NCBI GenBank assembly: GCA_945875545.1
Contig: CAMCKZ010000007.1
Location: 1 to 60,234, forward strand
Origin: Polyangium aurulentum
GTDB taxonomy: Bacteria; Myxococcota_A; Polyangia; Polyangiales; Polyangiaceae
Length of the DNA stretch: 60,234 nucleotides
Direction: 5' to 3'
Part shown: positions 26,985-34,551 of the stretch, piece after piece
How positions within the stretch are numbered: the first letter of the stretch is position 1
Layout of the letters: the number at the start of each line of letters is the position of its first letter
The notes under the pieces: model-generated
Seen by the model: only the letters and a program-made list of their open reading frames with translations
What the model was told of the DNA's origin: nothing
Databases searched by the model: none
Program-made: the position numbers and the translations under genes

Positions 26985-28877
26985 GTGTTGCAGGTTGACA
27001 CGGCGGTCGAACCGCTGAGCGGATCGCCCTCGAGTTCGCGCATGCGTGTCGAGGAGGCCCTCGATCGGGGGCCGGAGCTGGGCCCCTATCGGTTGCTGTC
27101 GGTGCTTGGTCGGGGAGGCATGGCGACGGTCTACCGGGCCCTCGATTTGCGCCTTGGGCGCGAGGTGGCGCTGAAGTTGTTGTTGCCGCATTTGCGACGG
27201 GATCGCACCGCCATGAAGCGGTTCGTCCAAGAGGCTCGGGCGGTCGCAAAACTTCGTCACGAGGGGATTGTGGCGATCTTCGATGTGTCGGCCGAAGAAG
27301 CGGTAGAACCGTACCTCGTTGTTGAACTGGTTCGAGGAAATTCCCTGCGGGAGGCCCTGCGAAGTGGGCGGGCGATGGTCCCGGAAATCGCCGCGGAAAT
27401 CGTCCTCGACGTGCTGTCGGCGCTCGACCACGCGCACGCCGCGGGCATGGTGCACCGCGACGTCAAACCGGAAAACGTTCTTCTCGAATGGGGTCAGCGC
27501 GGCGAGGCTGGGGTTCGCGTGAAGCTCGCAGACTTTGGCATCGCGAAGTTCGTTGGCCAACAGACCGTCACGAGCACGGGCGACCTCGTGGGCAGTCCCG
27601 CGTACATGGCGCCGGAGCAGCTGGAAGGCGCCGCGATCGATGCGCGCGCCGATGTGTTCGCTGTGGGCGTCTTGTTTTATGAATGCGTCACGGGTCGACG
27701 TCCTTTTGAAGGCGAAGGCGCCGCTCAGGTGATTCGCCAAATCATCTCCGGTCAATTTGCGCCCGCCGAGGAGACTCTTCCCGCAGTGGGTTCGCGATGG
27801 AGCCAGGTCATCGCGAAGGCGCTCACGCACGATCCCTCCGACAGATTTTCTTCCGCGAGCGCCATGGGCGATGCGCTGCGCGAGGAACGAAGGCGCACCA
27901 CGAACGACGGAATATCGTATTTGGAGGCGTGGCTCCGCGACGCAAATGCAGCAAATACACTGGCTTCAGACGCTGCACGGGGCGCACTGCTGGTCTTGGC
28001 GCGGCGCGCGACTTCCGCGGAAGATCCCGTCGCGCGGGCCGCAGACCTCAATCGCCTGCTCGCGATCTCGCCCGCCGATCCGGAAGTCTTGTCGTTGCTG
28101 ATGCACCGCCGGCGTCGTGACCAATGGCGGCACGCGGTGCGAATCGTGGCCGCCGGGGTGGCCCTCGTTCTGGCGTCGGTTTTCCTCGTGACGTGGGAGC
28201 CTGCTCACACCGCGGCCGAGGGTGCCGCGACATCCGTTCGCGTGGCCTCCGCCCCGCTGCCCGACGTGCCCACCGATGCACCGGATTCGCCCGCGCCAGT
28301 GGCCGCAGCCGAGGGAACGTCCGCCCCGAACGCACCAATCCCAGCGGCAGCGAGCCCCGTGCCAGAAGTGCCCAAACTCACCGTTCGTGAGGGCCTCAAA
28401 GGGCAGCGACTCCTCCCCCCCGTGGACAAGAATCACCAGGAAATTGGCAAGGAACGACGCGTTTTCATTGAGAGCCTGCAACCGCCTTTCGGGGTATCGG
28501 TTCGCATCGACGACGGCGACACCGTTCCTGTCTCCGAAGGTGCCACGCTCGTCCTCGGGGCTGGCAAGCACAAGCTGCACTTTGCATGCAAATCAGATGC
28601 ATGTATTCCGCACGAAGAGATGCTGCGCGGGCCCGAGACCGGAACCCGTTTGCGGATAGCCTTGCGCATTCGGGCGGCGCGGTTGCGCATCTTGGCAGCG
28701 CCCGATCGGCACTTCCAGTTGTTGGAATTGCCCGGGGTGCAACTCCGACTGAGCGACGACACCGAGGTGCCGATGAGCGGCAGCCGCACGACGGTGCACC
28801 TCGTCGATACGGCAAGCGGAAAAAAAACCTCTGTGATGCTGACCGCGGGCGTCGTGACGACGGTCAGCCCCGAGTAA
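26985..28877 (+). CDS. transmembrane Ser/Thr protein kinase
   Basis: A 630-residue kinase with a GTG start. The kinase domain (about 35-300) is complete: LGRGGMATVY Gly loop, Lys64, HRDVKPEN (157-164), DFG (183-185) and SPAYMAPEQ in the activation segment. A single membrane helix lies at about 384-404, then a Pro/Ala-rich linker and an extracytoplasmic beta-rich domain (about 480-630). The external part may be the sensor. In contrast to the upstream kinase, all catalytic residues are canonical, so this could be the active partner. Confidence 0.92.
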   Translation: MLQVDTAVEPLSGSPSSSRMRVEEALDRGPELGPYRLLSVLGRGGMATVYRALDLRLGREVALKLLLPHLRRDRTAMKRFVQEARAVAKLRHEGIVAIFDVSAEEAVEPYLVVELVRGNSLREALRSGRAMVPEIAAEIVLDVLSALDHAHAAGMVHRDVKPENVLLEWGQRGEAGVRVKLADFGIAKFVGQQTVTSTGDLVGSPAYMAPEQLEGAAIDARADVFAVGVLFYECVTGRRPFEGEGAAQVIRQIISGQFAPAEETLPAVGSRWSQVIAKALTHDPSDRFSSASAMGDALREERRRTTNDGISYLEAWLRDANAANTLASDAARGALLVLARRATSAEDPVARAADLNRLLAISPADPEVLSLLMHRRRRDQWRHAVRIVAAGVALVLASVFLVTWEPAHTAAEGAATSVRVASAPLPDVPTDAPDSPAPVAAAEGTSAPNAPIPAAASPVPEVPKLTVREGLKGQRLLPPVDKNHQEIGKERRVFIESLQPPFGVSVRIDDGDTVPVSEGATLVLGAGKHKLHFACKSDACIPHEEMLRGPETGTRLRIALRIRAARLRILAAPDRHFQLLELPGVQLRLSDDTEVPMSGSRTTVHLVDTASGKKTSVMLTAGVVTTVSPE

Positions 28878-28893
28878 ATTTGCTGGAAATAGC

Positions 28894-30624
28894 CTACAAG
28901 CGCGGCAACACGCGTTCGATGGAACCGATGTGTTCGTTGAGGCGGAATCGCGCGACGGAAGCCCTCGGTTCCGGCACCAGCAGGTACCCACCACTGAGCT
29001 CGCCGTAGGGGTAGTAGTGGCCGCGCACGGTCTCGATGGAGCCGTCGGTGTGATCGAAGCTCACGCTTGTTAGCCCGCTCTCGGGCTCGCTCTCGAGGTC
29101 GACGCTGCTCCCCCACGCGAGGGTGCCGTCAGGCTTCACGTCGACGAATCGGTAACGGGTGAGCGCGTGGCTCATGTTGTGCTCACGAGGCGCCGCGGTG
29201 TTCACCGACCGAATGCGCGAAAAGAGCTTTCCGAAGGTAAAATCGCTGACAAATGCGGGGTCGCAGTAACCCATGAAATCGAAATTGCGCGCCGGGTCGA
29301 TAAGGAAGCGACTGAGGATGTCCCAGCCCCAAAGACCGATGGTTGCGACGTTTCCGTGTTCCGCGTGATTGACAACGTAAGACGACGGATAGGCGGGGTC
29401 TGGGCCGTCGGCGCCGCAGCCTTGGGAGTGCGGTCGACCATGGGCGTGACCGACTTCGTGAAGGGCTGTGCCTTCCGCGAGGCCCATATAGCCGAGGCCC
29501 ACGCTGACCCGTTGGCTGAAGTCGGCGGGGTTGGAAATGAGGCCACTCAACCCGGCGACGCATCCTTGTGAGCAAAAAGCCACGTCGGTGGCCGTCGGAT
29601 TGAACGCGAGATAATAGTACACGTCGCTCGTCGGGCGGTCTTGGGCCCGGAGCTGAATGCCCGCTTGGAGAATTTGTGAGAAGCCCGTTCCCGATGACCC
29701 GATGGTGGACGCCCACGTGTAAGGCGCACGCGCCGTGACCTCGACGCTCGCCACGGGGTAGTGCTTCATGAACAGCGATCGGTACTTCTCGAGCGCCGCG
29801 GCGCTTGTATCTGGAACGCGGCCTGATCCATCGCCCGTGTACTTGACGGGAACAATGACGACGCGAAGGCGCTGGCCGCCGGTTAGCGCACCGAGTGCGA
29901 CGTCGCCGGAGCTTGGAAAAAGACTGCGAGAACGATCGCCGGTCGCGGGGGTTGCAGCGGCGTCGTAGAGCTTCACGGACCAGCGCAGATCGGCGGTGAC
30001 TTCGGTTCCTGCGAGATCGAAATTGAATGTGGAAGCGAACAACGCATCGCTCGACGTCGCGCTCACGCTTTTGGTGTCCGCGCGCGTGTACGTGACCCCG
30101 CCCGAGGTCACTGTGAGCTCCGCACGCAGCGCGCGAGAACCGCCCGTGGGCGCGACGTAAACGCGAAGCAGCAATGGGCGCCCGACGACCACCGGGGCCA
30201 GGCGCGATGTGGTAGCAACCCCGGAAATTGCCAAGCTTACCTTGATACCCTGAAACGCTGCAATCTCCGTAATGGTGACGGCCGCGGCCACGCTTCCCGT
30301 GGACGGCGTGACATTCGTTCCCGGAGGCGTGACGGGCGTGATGGTGCCCGCATCAACGGTCGGTGTTCCCGCGTCTGGGCGTGGTGTTCCCGCGTCTGGG
30401 CGTGGTGTTCCCGCGTCTGGGCGAGGTGTTCCCGCGTCTGGGCGAGGTGTTCCCGCGTCGACTGGGGCCGCTCCAGCGTCGACGGGCTCCTCGAGGGCCG
30501 GCTCGGGCGTTGGTTCGGGAGTGGCACCCTCCGCGGGAGCGCCCTCGTCGGGGGACGTTCCGCCGCAGCCTAGAAGAAATGAGAGCGAGCAAAAAGCGAG
30601 AGCAGTCGAGAAAGTTGAGCGCAT
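28894..30624 (-). CDS. lipoprotein with a metzincin-type zinc motif
   Basis: A 576-residue protein started at the ATG before a signal peptide with lipobox LLGC (Cys20). A PDAGTPR repeat region (about 57-92) forms a flexible stalk. The C-terminal part contains HEVGHAHGRPH (389-399), an exact HExxHxxGxxH zinc motif of metzincin proteases, followed by NFDFMGYC, whose Met may provide the Met-turn. It is probably a surface-anchored metalloprotease; the specific family is not identified. It converges on the upstream kinase gene with a gap of only 16 bp. Confidence 0.8.
   Translation of the reverse strand: MRSTFSTALAFCSLSFLLGCGGTSPDEGAPAEGATPEPTPEPALEEPVDAGAAPVDAGTPRPDAGTPRPDAGTPRPDAGTPRPDAGTPTVDAGTITPVTPPGTNVTPSTGSVAAAVTITEIAAFQGIKVSLAISGVATTSRLAPVVVGRPLLLRVYVAPTGGSRALRAELTVTSGGVTYTRADTKSVSATSSDALFASTFNFDLAGTEVTADLRWSVKLYDAAATPATGDRSRSLFPSSGDVALGALTGGQRLRVVIVPVKYTGDGSGRVPDTSAAALEKYRSLFMKHYPVASVEVTARAPYTWASTIGSSGTGFSQILQAGIQLRAQDRPTSDVYYYLAFNPTATDVAFCSQGCVAGLSGLISNPADFSQRVSVGLGYMGLAEGTALHEVGHAHGRPHSQGCGADGPDPAYPSSYVVNHAEHGNVATIGLWGWDILSRFLIDPARNFDFMGYCDPAFVSDFTFGKLFSRIRSVNTAAPREHNMSHALTRYRFVDVKPDGTLAWGSSVDLESEPESGLTSVSFDHTDGSIETVRGHYYPYGELSGGYLLVPEPRASVARFRLNEHIGSIERVLPRL
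30362..30459. repeat. 21-bp in-frame tandem repeat (about 4.7 units)
   Basis: Units begin at 30362, 30383, 30404, 30425 and 30446 (the last is partial). Copies 1 and 2 are identical, and copies 3 and 4 differ from them by one base. Each encodes seven residues (PDAGTPR frame) of the lipoprotein stalk. Near-identity at DNA level suggests recent slippage, so copy number may vary between strains. Confidence 0.9.
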
Positions 30625-30778
30625 AGAATCCTCGTTGCCGCGTGTTCTGATGCGCCCGGGCCCGAAAGCCAACGGGCATCCGTCCAGTGGTGTTGGATTT
30701 CGCAAATGCGGTGTAACAATCCGCGCCGATCGCACCGCCTGGCACCCGGCGCTGGTCCCCGGTGACGGCGAAAAGTTG

Positions 30779-31924
30779 TCAGCCCGCGAGGAGATTTTTG
30801 GCGATAACGAGGCGCTGGACTTGAGCCGTTCCCTCGTAAATTTGCAGGAGTTTGGCGTCGCGCAGAAGTTTCTCGACGGGGTACTCTTTCACGTAACCGT
30901 TGCCGCCAAAGATCTGAATGGCGTCGAGGGAAGACTGCACGGCGGCATCGGCGCCGAAAGCCTTTGCGTAGCTTGAATGAATGGGGTTCCGAATTCCGTT
31001 GTCGAGGGCCCACGCCGCCTTGCGAACCAAGAGGGTGGTTGCCTCGAGGCGAATGCCCATTTCGGCGATCATGTGTTGGACCAACTGGTGCTGCGCGATG
31101 GGCACGCCGAAGGTCTTGCGCTCTTTGGCGTAGGCCACGGATTCGTCGAGGCAGCGGCGCATGATACCCACCGCGAGGGCGCCAATTTCGGGCCGCGTTT
31201 GATTGAACGTTTCCATGGCGAGTTTGAAGCCATGGCCCGGTTCCGCGAGCACGCGATCGGCGGGAACGTGCACGTCTTCGAGGGTGACTTGCGCCGTGTC
31301 GCTGGCGCGTTGCCCGAGCTTGTCTTCGTGCTTGCCCGGCGTGACGCCGGACTGGTCGCGGTGAACGATGAACGCGCCGATGCCCTTGTGCCGCAGATCC
31401 GCGTCAATCGTGGCGAAGATGACGTAGAACGACGCGTGGTTGGCATTGGTGATCCAAGCCTTGGTGCCGTTCAGCACGTAGCTGCCGTCGGTCTGCTTGA
31501 TCGCCTTGCACTGCATGCCCGCGACGTCGCTGCCCGCGGCAGGTTCCGTCGTGGCGTAGGACGCCAACACGGGTTCGCTCGTCAGCCACCCGAGGTATTT
31601 CTTCTTCTGCGCTTCCGTACCGCCGAGCTTGATCGGCGTGAGCGCCAGCGTATTTGCTGTCAGCGAGGTCTGTATGCCCGCGCACGCGTACGCCAGTTCT
31701 TCGGTGATCATGCACGACTCCACATCTCCCAAGCCGGCACCACCGTAATCAGGCGAAACCGTGGGATTGACCAGGCCAATCTTCCACGCTTCTTCGAAAA
31801 CCTCGCGCGGGAAGCGCGACAAGCGATCGCACTCGGCGGCGATGGGCGCAATTCTCTCTTTGGCGAAGCGCCGAGATACGTCGATGAGGGCCTGTTGCTC
31901 TTCGGTTACCGTGAAATCGAACAT
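30779..31924 (-). CDS. acyl-CoA dehydrogenase
   Basis: A 381-residue FAD-dependent enzyme of normal family length. Signatures include YATTEPAAGSDVAGMQ, NGTKAWITNANHA, the substrate-loop region YAKERKTFGVPIAQHQLVQ, and IQIFGGNGYVKEYPVEKLLRDAK, where the catalytic base Glu lies at the usual short/medium-chain position near the last motif. It oxidises acyl-CoA to enoyl-CoA in beta-oxidation. The gene stands alone; three palindromic sites at 21-bp spacing lie directly upstream and may control it. Confidence 0.92.
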   Translation of the reverse strand: MFDFTVTEEQQALIDVSRRFAKERIAPIAAECDRLSRFPREVFEEAWKIGLVNPTVSPDYGGAGLGDVESCMITEELAYACAGIQTSLTANTLALTPIKLGGTEAQKKKYLGWLTSEPVLASYATTEPAAGSDVAGMQCKAIKQTDGSYVLNGTKAWITNANHASFYVIFATIDADLRHKGIGAFIVHRDQSGVTPGKHEDKLGQRASDTAQVTLEDVHVPADRVLAEPGHGFKLAMETFNQTRPEIGALAVGIMRRCLDESVAYAKERKTFGVPIAQHQLVQHMIAEMGIRLEATTLLVRKAAWALDNGIRNPIHSSYAKAFGADAAVQSSLDAIQIFGGNGYVKEYPVEKLLRDAKLLQIYEGTAQVQRLVIAKNLLAG

Positions 31925-31947
31925 CGAACGCTCCGCTGCTATCTGGG

Positions 31948-32010
31948 TGTAAACTGCAAGTAATTATGCGTATAATGCAAGTAACGTCGTGTAGAGTGCA
32001 TGTAACGTGG
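31948..32010. promoter_or_regulatory. three 21-bp tandem units carrying the TGYA-N3-TRCA palindrome
   Basis: Units begin at 31948 (TGTAAACTGCA), 31969 (CGTATAATGCA, one mismatch) and 31990 (TGTAGAGTGCA). Each is followed by a related AGTAA/TGTAA stretch. The 21-bp period is two helical turns, so all sites face the same side of the DNA. The array is 24 bp from the start codon of the acyl-CoA dehydrogenase and just after the end of the ccm genes. Cooperative binding by a repressor or activator is the simplest reading. Confidence 0.65.
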
Positions 32011-32023
32011 TGCCGAACGCTGA

Positions 32024-32164
32024 TTAGCGTCGGCGGCGCGCTGCACGCTTCTCGGCCTCTTCGCGAGCCGCACGAGACCCCATCACGTAGCCGAGAACCA
32101 TCCCGACGAGGAGCATGCCGGGGATGAAAAGGAAGTGAGCAGGGCCCGGGGCCTCGATGGTCAT
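32024..32164 (-). CDS. small single-pass membrane protein after ccmD
   Basis: A 46-residue protein encoded by a short frame. It has a membrane helix (about 11-29, FLFIPGMLLVGMVLGYVMG) and a basic Arg-rich tail. Its ATG overlaps the TGA of the upstream CcmD-like gene (ATGA), a strong sign that it is truly translated. Function unknown; the coupling suggests a role in cytochrome c maturation. Confidence 0.6.
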   Translation of the reverse strand: MTIEAPGPAHFLFIPGMLLVGMVLGYVMGSRAAREEAEKRAARRRR

Positions 32165-32379
32165 GGCGCGTTGCGAATGCGGGCTTCGAGGTCAACGAGC
32201 TTGGCCTCTAGGCGGCCATGAGACCTCCATTGGGCAGCCAAAAAACCAAACAAAATGAGCCACATAACCGCGTAGGCCTCGACCAGCAAGACTTCTCCGC
32301 TCCGCGTTTCTTGCGCGCCCTCCGAGGCCTGAAATGAGGTGGCGCGATCGTCTGGAAGTTTCTCTTGAGTTTCTTGCAT
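32161..32379 (-). CDS. ccmD: CcmD-like cytochrome c biogenesis protein
   Basis: A 72-residue protein with one membrane helix (YAVMWLILFGFLAAQW) followed by a short coiled coil (RLEAKLVDLEARI). This is the layout of the CcmD alternative family found after CcmC. Its ATG overlaps the ccmC stop (TAATG), within a copy of the dispersed palindrome (32375-32385). It would help release holo-CcmE from CcmC. Confidence 0.7.
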   Translation of the reverse strand: MQETQEKLPDDRATSFQASEGAQETRSGEVLLVEAYAVMWLILFGFLAAQWRSHGRLEAKLVDLEARIRNAP

Positions 32380-33089
32380 TATGCATTCTCGTTGAGGAGG
32401 TTTCGGTCCCACGCTTCGTCTTCCGCGGCCGACACCCGGCGCTGAAGGAGCTCGCCGCGGACGCGCACCCAAAGGAGAGCGAAGGCGAAGAGAGTGAAGG
32501 CGACGAAGCTCACGGACAGCGCCATTCGCATCGCGGGGTGCGCGAGGCCGCCGCCCTTGCCGGTGATGACCGTCGGATGTTGGCCGCTCCAGCGCTGCAC
32601 CGACCAGTGAATGACCGGAAGATTGGCGGCACCGAGGATGCCAAGGGCTGCGGCAAAACGTTTCTCGCCGTCACCGCCGCCTGCAAAATTCCTCAGCACC
32701 AAGTACGCGACGTAGACGAGCACGCTGAGGAGAGACGTCGTGAGGCGAGGGTCCCAGGTCCAATAATGGCCCCACGCTTTTGCCGCCCAGAGCGGCCCCG
32801 TGGTGAGGACTACCGCGCCGAAGAGCACGGCCATTTCGGCCCCGGCCTTCGCGAAGGCATCGGCGGTTTCGCTGGGATTCAGCAGGTAGGCCACGCTGCC
32901 TCCAAAGCAGGCCGCAGCCCCAAGATACATGGCGTATGCGCTTGGTACGTGTATGTAGAAAATCTTCTGAACGATCCCCATGGTTTTTTCGACCGGGGCC
33001 GCAAAAAAAACAAGATGAAACGTGGACACAAAGGCGAGCGCCGAAGCCGTGAGGGCGAGCGCAAACAGCACGGAGCGACGGTCCATCAT
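32379..33089 (-). CDS. ccmC: CcmC, heme handling protein of cytochrome c maturation
   Basis: A 236-residue protein with six predicted membrane helices and the tryptophan-rich WGHYWTWDPR motif (106-115) of the heme-handling family. His47 in YIHVPSAY and a later His in VIHWSVQRW fit the two heme-ligand positions. CcmC loads heme onto CcmE. The rest of the system I genes (ccmA, ccmB, ccmE, ccmF) are absent from the window. CcsA is related but larger, so length favours CcmC. Confidence 0.88.
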   Translation of the reverse strand: MMDRRSVLFALALTASALAFVSTFHLVFFAAPVEKTMGIVQKIFYIHVPSAYAMYLGAAACFGGSVAYLLNPSETADAFAKAGAEMAVLFGAVVLTTGPLWAAKAWGHYWTWDPRLTTSLLSVLVYVAYLVLRNFAGGGDGEKRFAAALGILGAANLPVIHWSVQRWSGQHPTVITGKGGGLAHPAMRMALSVSFVAFTLFAFALLWVRVRGELLQRRVSAAEDEAWDRNLLNENA

Positions 33090-33117
33090 GTTTCGCTAGT
33101 GCCGCGAGGCTCTCGGT

Positions 33118-34338
33118 TCAAGTCTCGCGAATCCCCGGCGAACGTTGGACGTCGGCCCCGAGCGCTTTCTCCCAGCTCTCGACGTACCCGAGGGCCATGC
33201 GTTCCGCGCGGCAGTCGTGGATGCGCGCCCGCCCACGCGCCACAAGCTTGGTCCGCAGATCAGCGTCGTCCATTAAGCGCAAGACCGCGGACGCACTTTC
33301 TTGCGAATCATCCGGCGACACCGTTAGCGCCGAATCTCCCGCCACCTCTTCGGCGCCGCTCCCCGCCGCAACTACCACCGGGCAGCCCACAGCCATCGCT
33401 TCCGCGACGGAAAGCCCAAAGCCCTCGATTCGACTCAAAAAAAGATGCGCCGTGGCTCGACGGAATAGCGCCGTAAGCTGCTCTTTATCGACGAATCCTA
33501 AGAGGTGCAATTGATCGGCCACCCCCTCTTGTTCCGCCAATGCCCGAACCGCGAGCTGATGCTTTTCTTCCAAAAAACCGGCCCAAACGAGGGGCATTGC
33601 GCGACCTCGACGCCCAAGTTCCGCGAGGGTTGCCATCATTCCCTCGGCGTTTTTTCGGCGGTCGGCCCCACCCACATAGAGAAGAAATGGGCCGGACGGA
33701 AGCGGCAACGCCGCCAAAAGGGCCTGATCCACGGCCGCATCGGCGGTCTCAAACCAGCGCGAACCATTCAAACCGAGCGACACCACATCCACGCGGGAAG
33801 CCTCAGGCCTCACGAGTTCCATTAAATCGCGCTTGGTTCGTTCAGATATACACACAATACGCGCAGCGCGCCCGAATCGCCATCGGGCCTCTGCCCTGGT
33901 TTTCGCCAGCTCAATGGGCCCGGATAGGTAGTCCGCTGGAAACCGTAGGGGAATAAAGTCGTAACAGGTGACTGAGCGCGGAATACGATCGAACAAAGGC
34001 GTACCAAAGGCCTCCATTTGATGAAGAAGCTGAAATCCGCTGACAGCAAATGGAATTCGCAGGCGCCTGCCCATCAACAGCGGCACATTGCCACCGATAG
34101 GGCCCGGCCCATTTTTCGCAATCGCCTCCGCGAGGTCATGGGTGACGACCGGACCACCAAATGTGGAAATACCCTGGAGAACGCTGATACTCAAGCGCTC
34201 TCGCCACTGGTCTCGGGTCGCGAAGAGGCCCTCCAGCAGGGTGGACGTCACCTGGCCGATCCCGCGCGTTCCGCTGTAACCGGTCAGGCAGGTCGCATCG
34301 AGGAGGACGCTCCGCAGGTCGCTCTTACTCACCCGCAT
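33118..34338 (-). CDS. GT4-family glycosyltransferase
   Basis: A 406-residue GT-B fold enzyme. The N-terminal domain starts VLLDATCLTGYSGTRGIGQ. The C-terminal domain has LYVGGADRRKN and the donor-binding E-x7-E block EGFGLSVAEAMAVGCPVVV. It transfers a sugar from a nucleotide-sugar to a polysaccharide or lipid acceptor. It is a clear paralogue of the plus-strand glycosyltransferase 4.6 kb away, and the two flank the exporter and the two-domain transferase. It reads toward ccmC with a 28-bp gap. Confidence 0.88.
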   Translation of the reverse strand: MRVSKSDLRSVLLDATCLTGYSGTRGIGQVTSTLLEGLFATRDQWRERLSISVLQGISTFGGPVVTHDLAEAIAKNGPGPIGGNVPLLMGRRLRIPFAVSGFQLLHQMEAFGTPLFDRIPRSVTCYDFIPLRFPADYLSGPIELAKTRAEARWRFGRAARIVCISERTKRDLMELVRPEASRVDVVSLGLNGSRWFETADAAVDQALLAALPLPSGPFLLYVGGADRRKNAEGMMATLAELGRRGRAMPLVWAGFLEEKHQLAVRALAEQEGVADQLHLLGFVDKEQLTALFRRATAHLFLSRIEGFGLSVAEAMAVGCPVVVAAGSGAEEVAGDSALTVSPDDSQESASAVLRLMDDADLRTKLVARGRARIHDCRAERMALGYVESWEKALGADVQRSPGIRET

Positions 34339-34551
34339 TACACTCTGTATGCCCTATGTATAGGGGCCTCGGGCCTTGCAGCGTCTCGTCTTGCACAGCC
34401 TCCATCTAGTACGAAAAGCGGCAGGAAAACCAGTACAATAGCAGCGTGACGTGACCTCGGGCGGCGCGACGATGGCCGCGGCCCATTTGCTGGCGGAAGA
34501 TGGACCGCATAAACCGTTCCCCCCGACTGCAAGGCGCGCTAAGCGAATCGC

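Noticed and set aside
30362-30459. Regular short repeats that could suggest a CRISPR array
   Set aside because: Units are contiguous without spacers and encode an in-frame PDAGTPR stalk.
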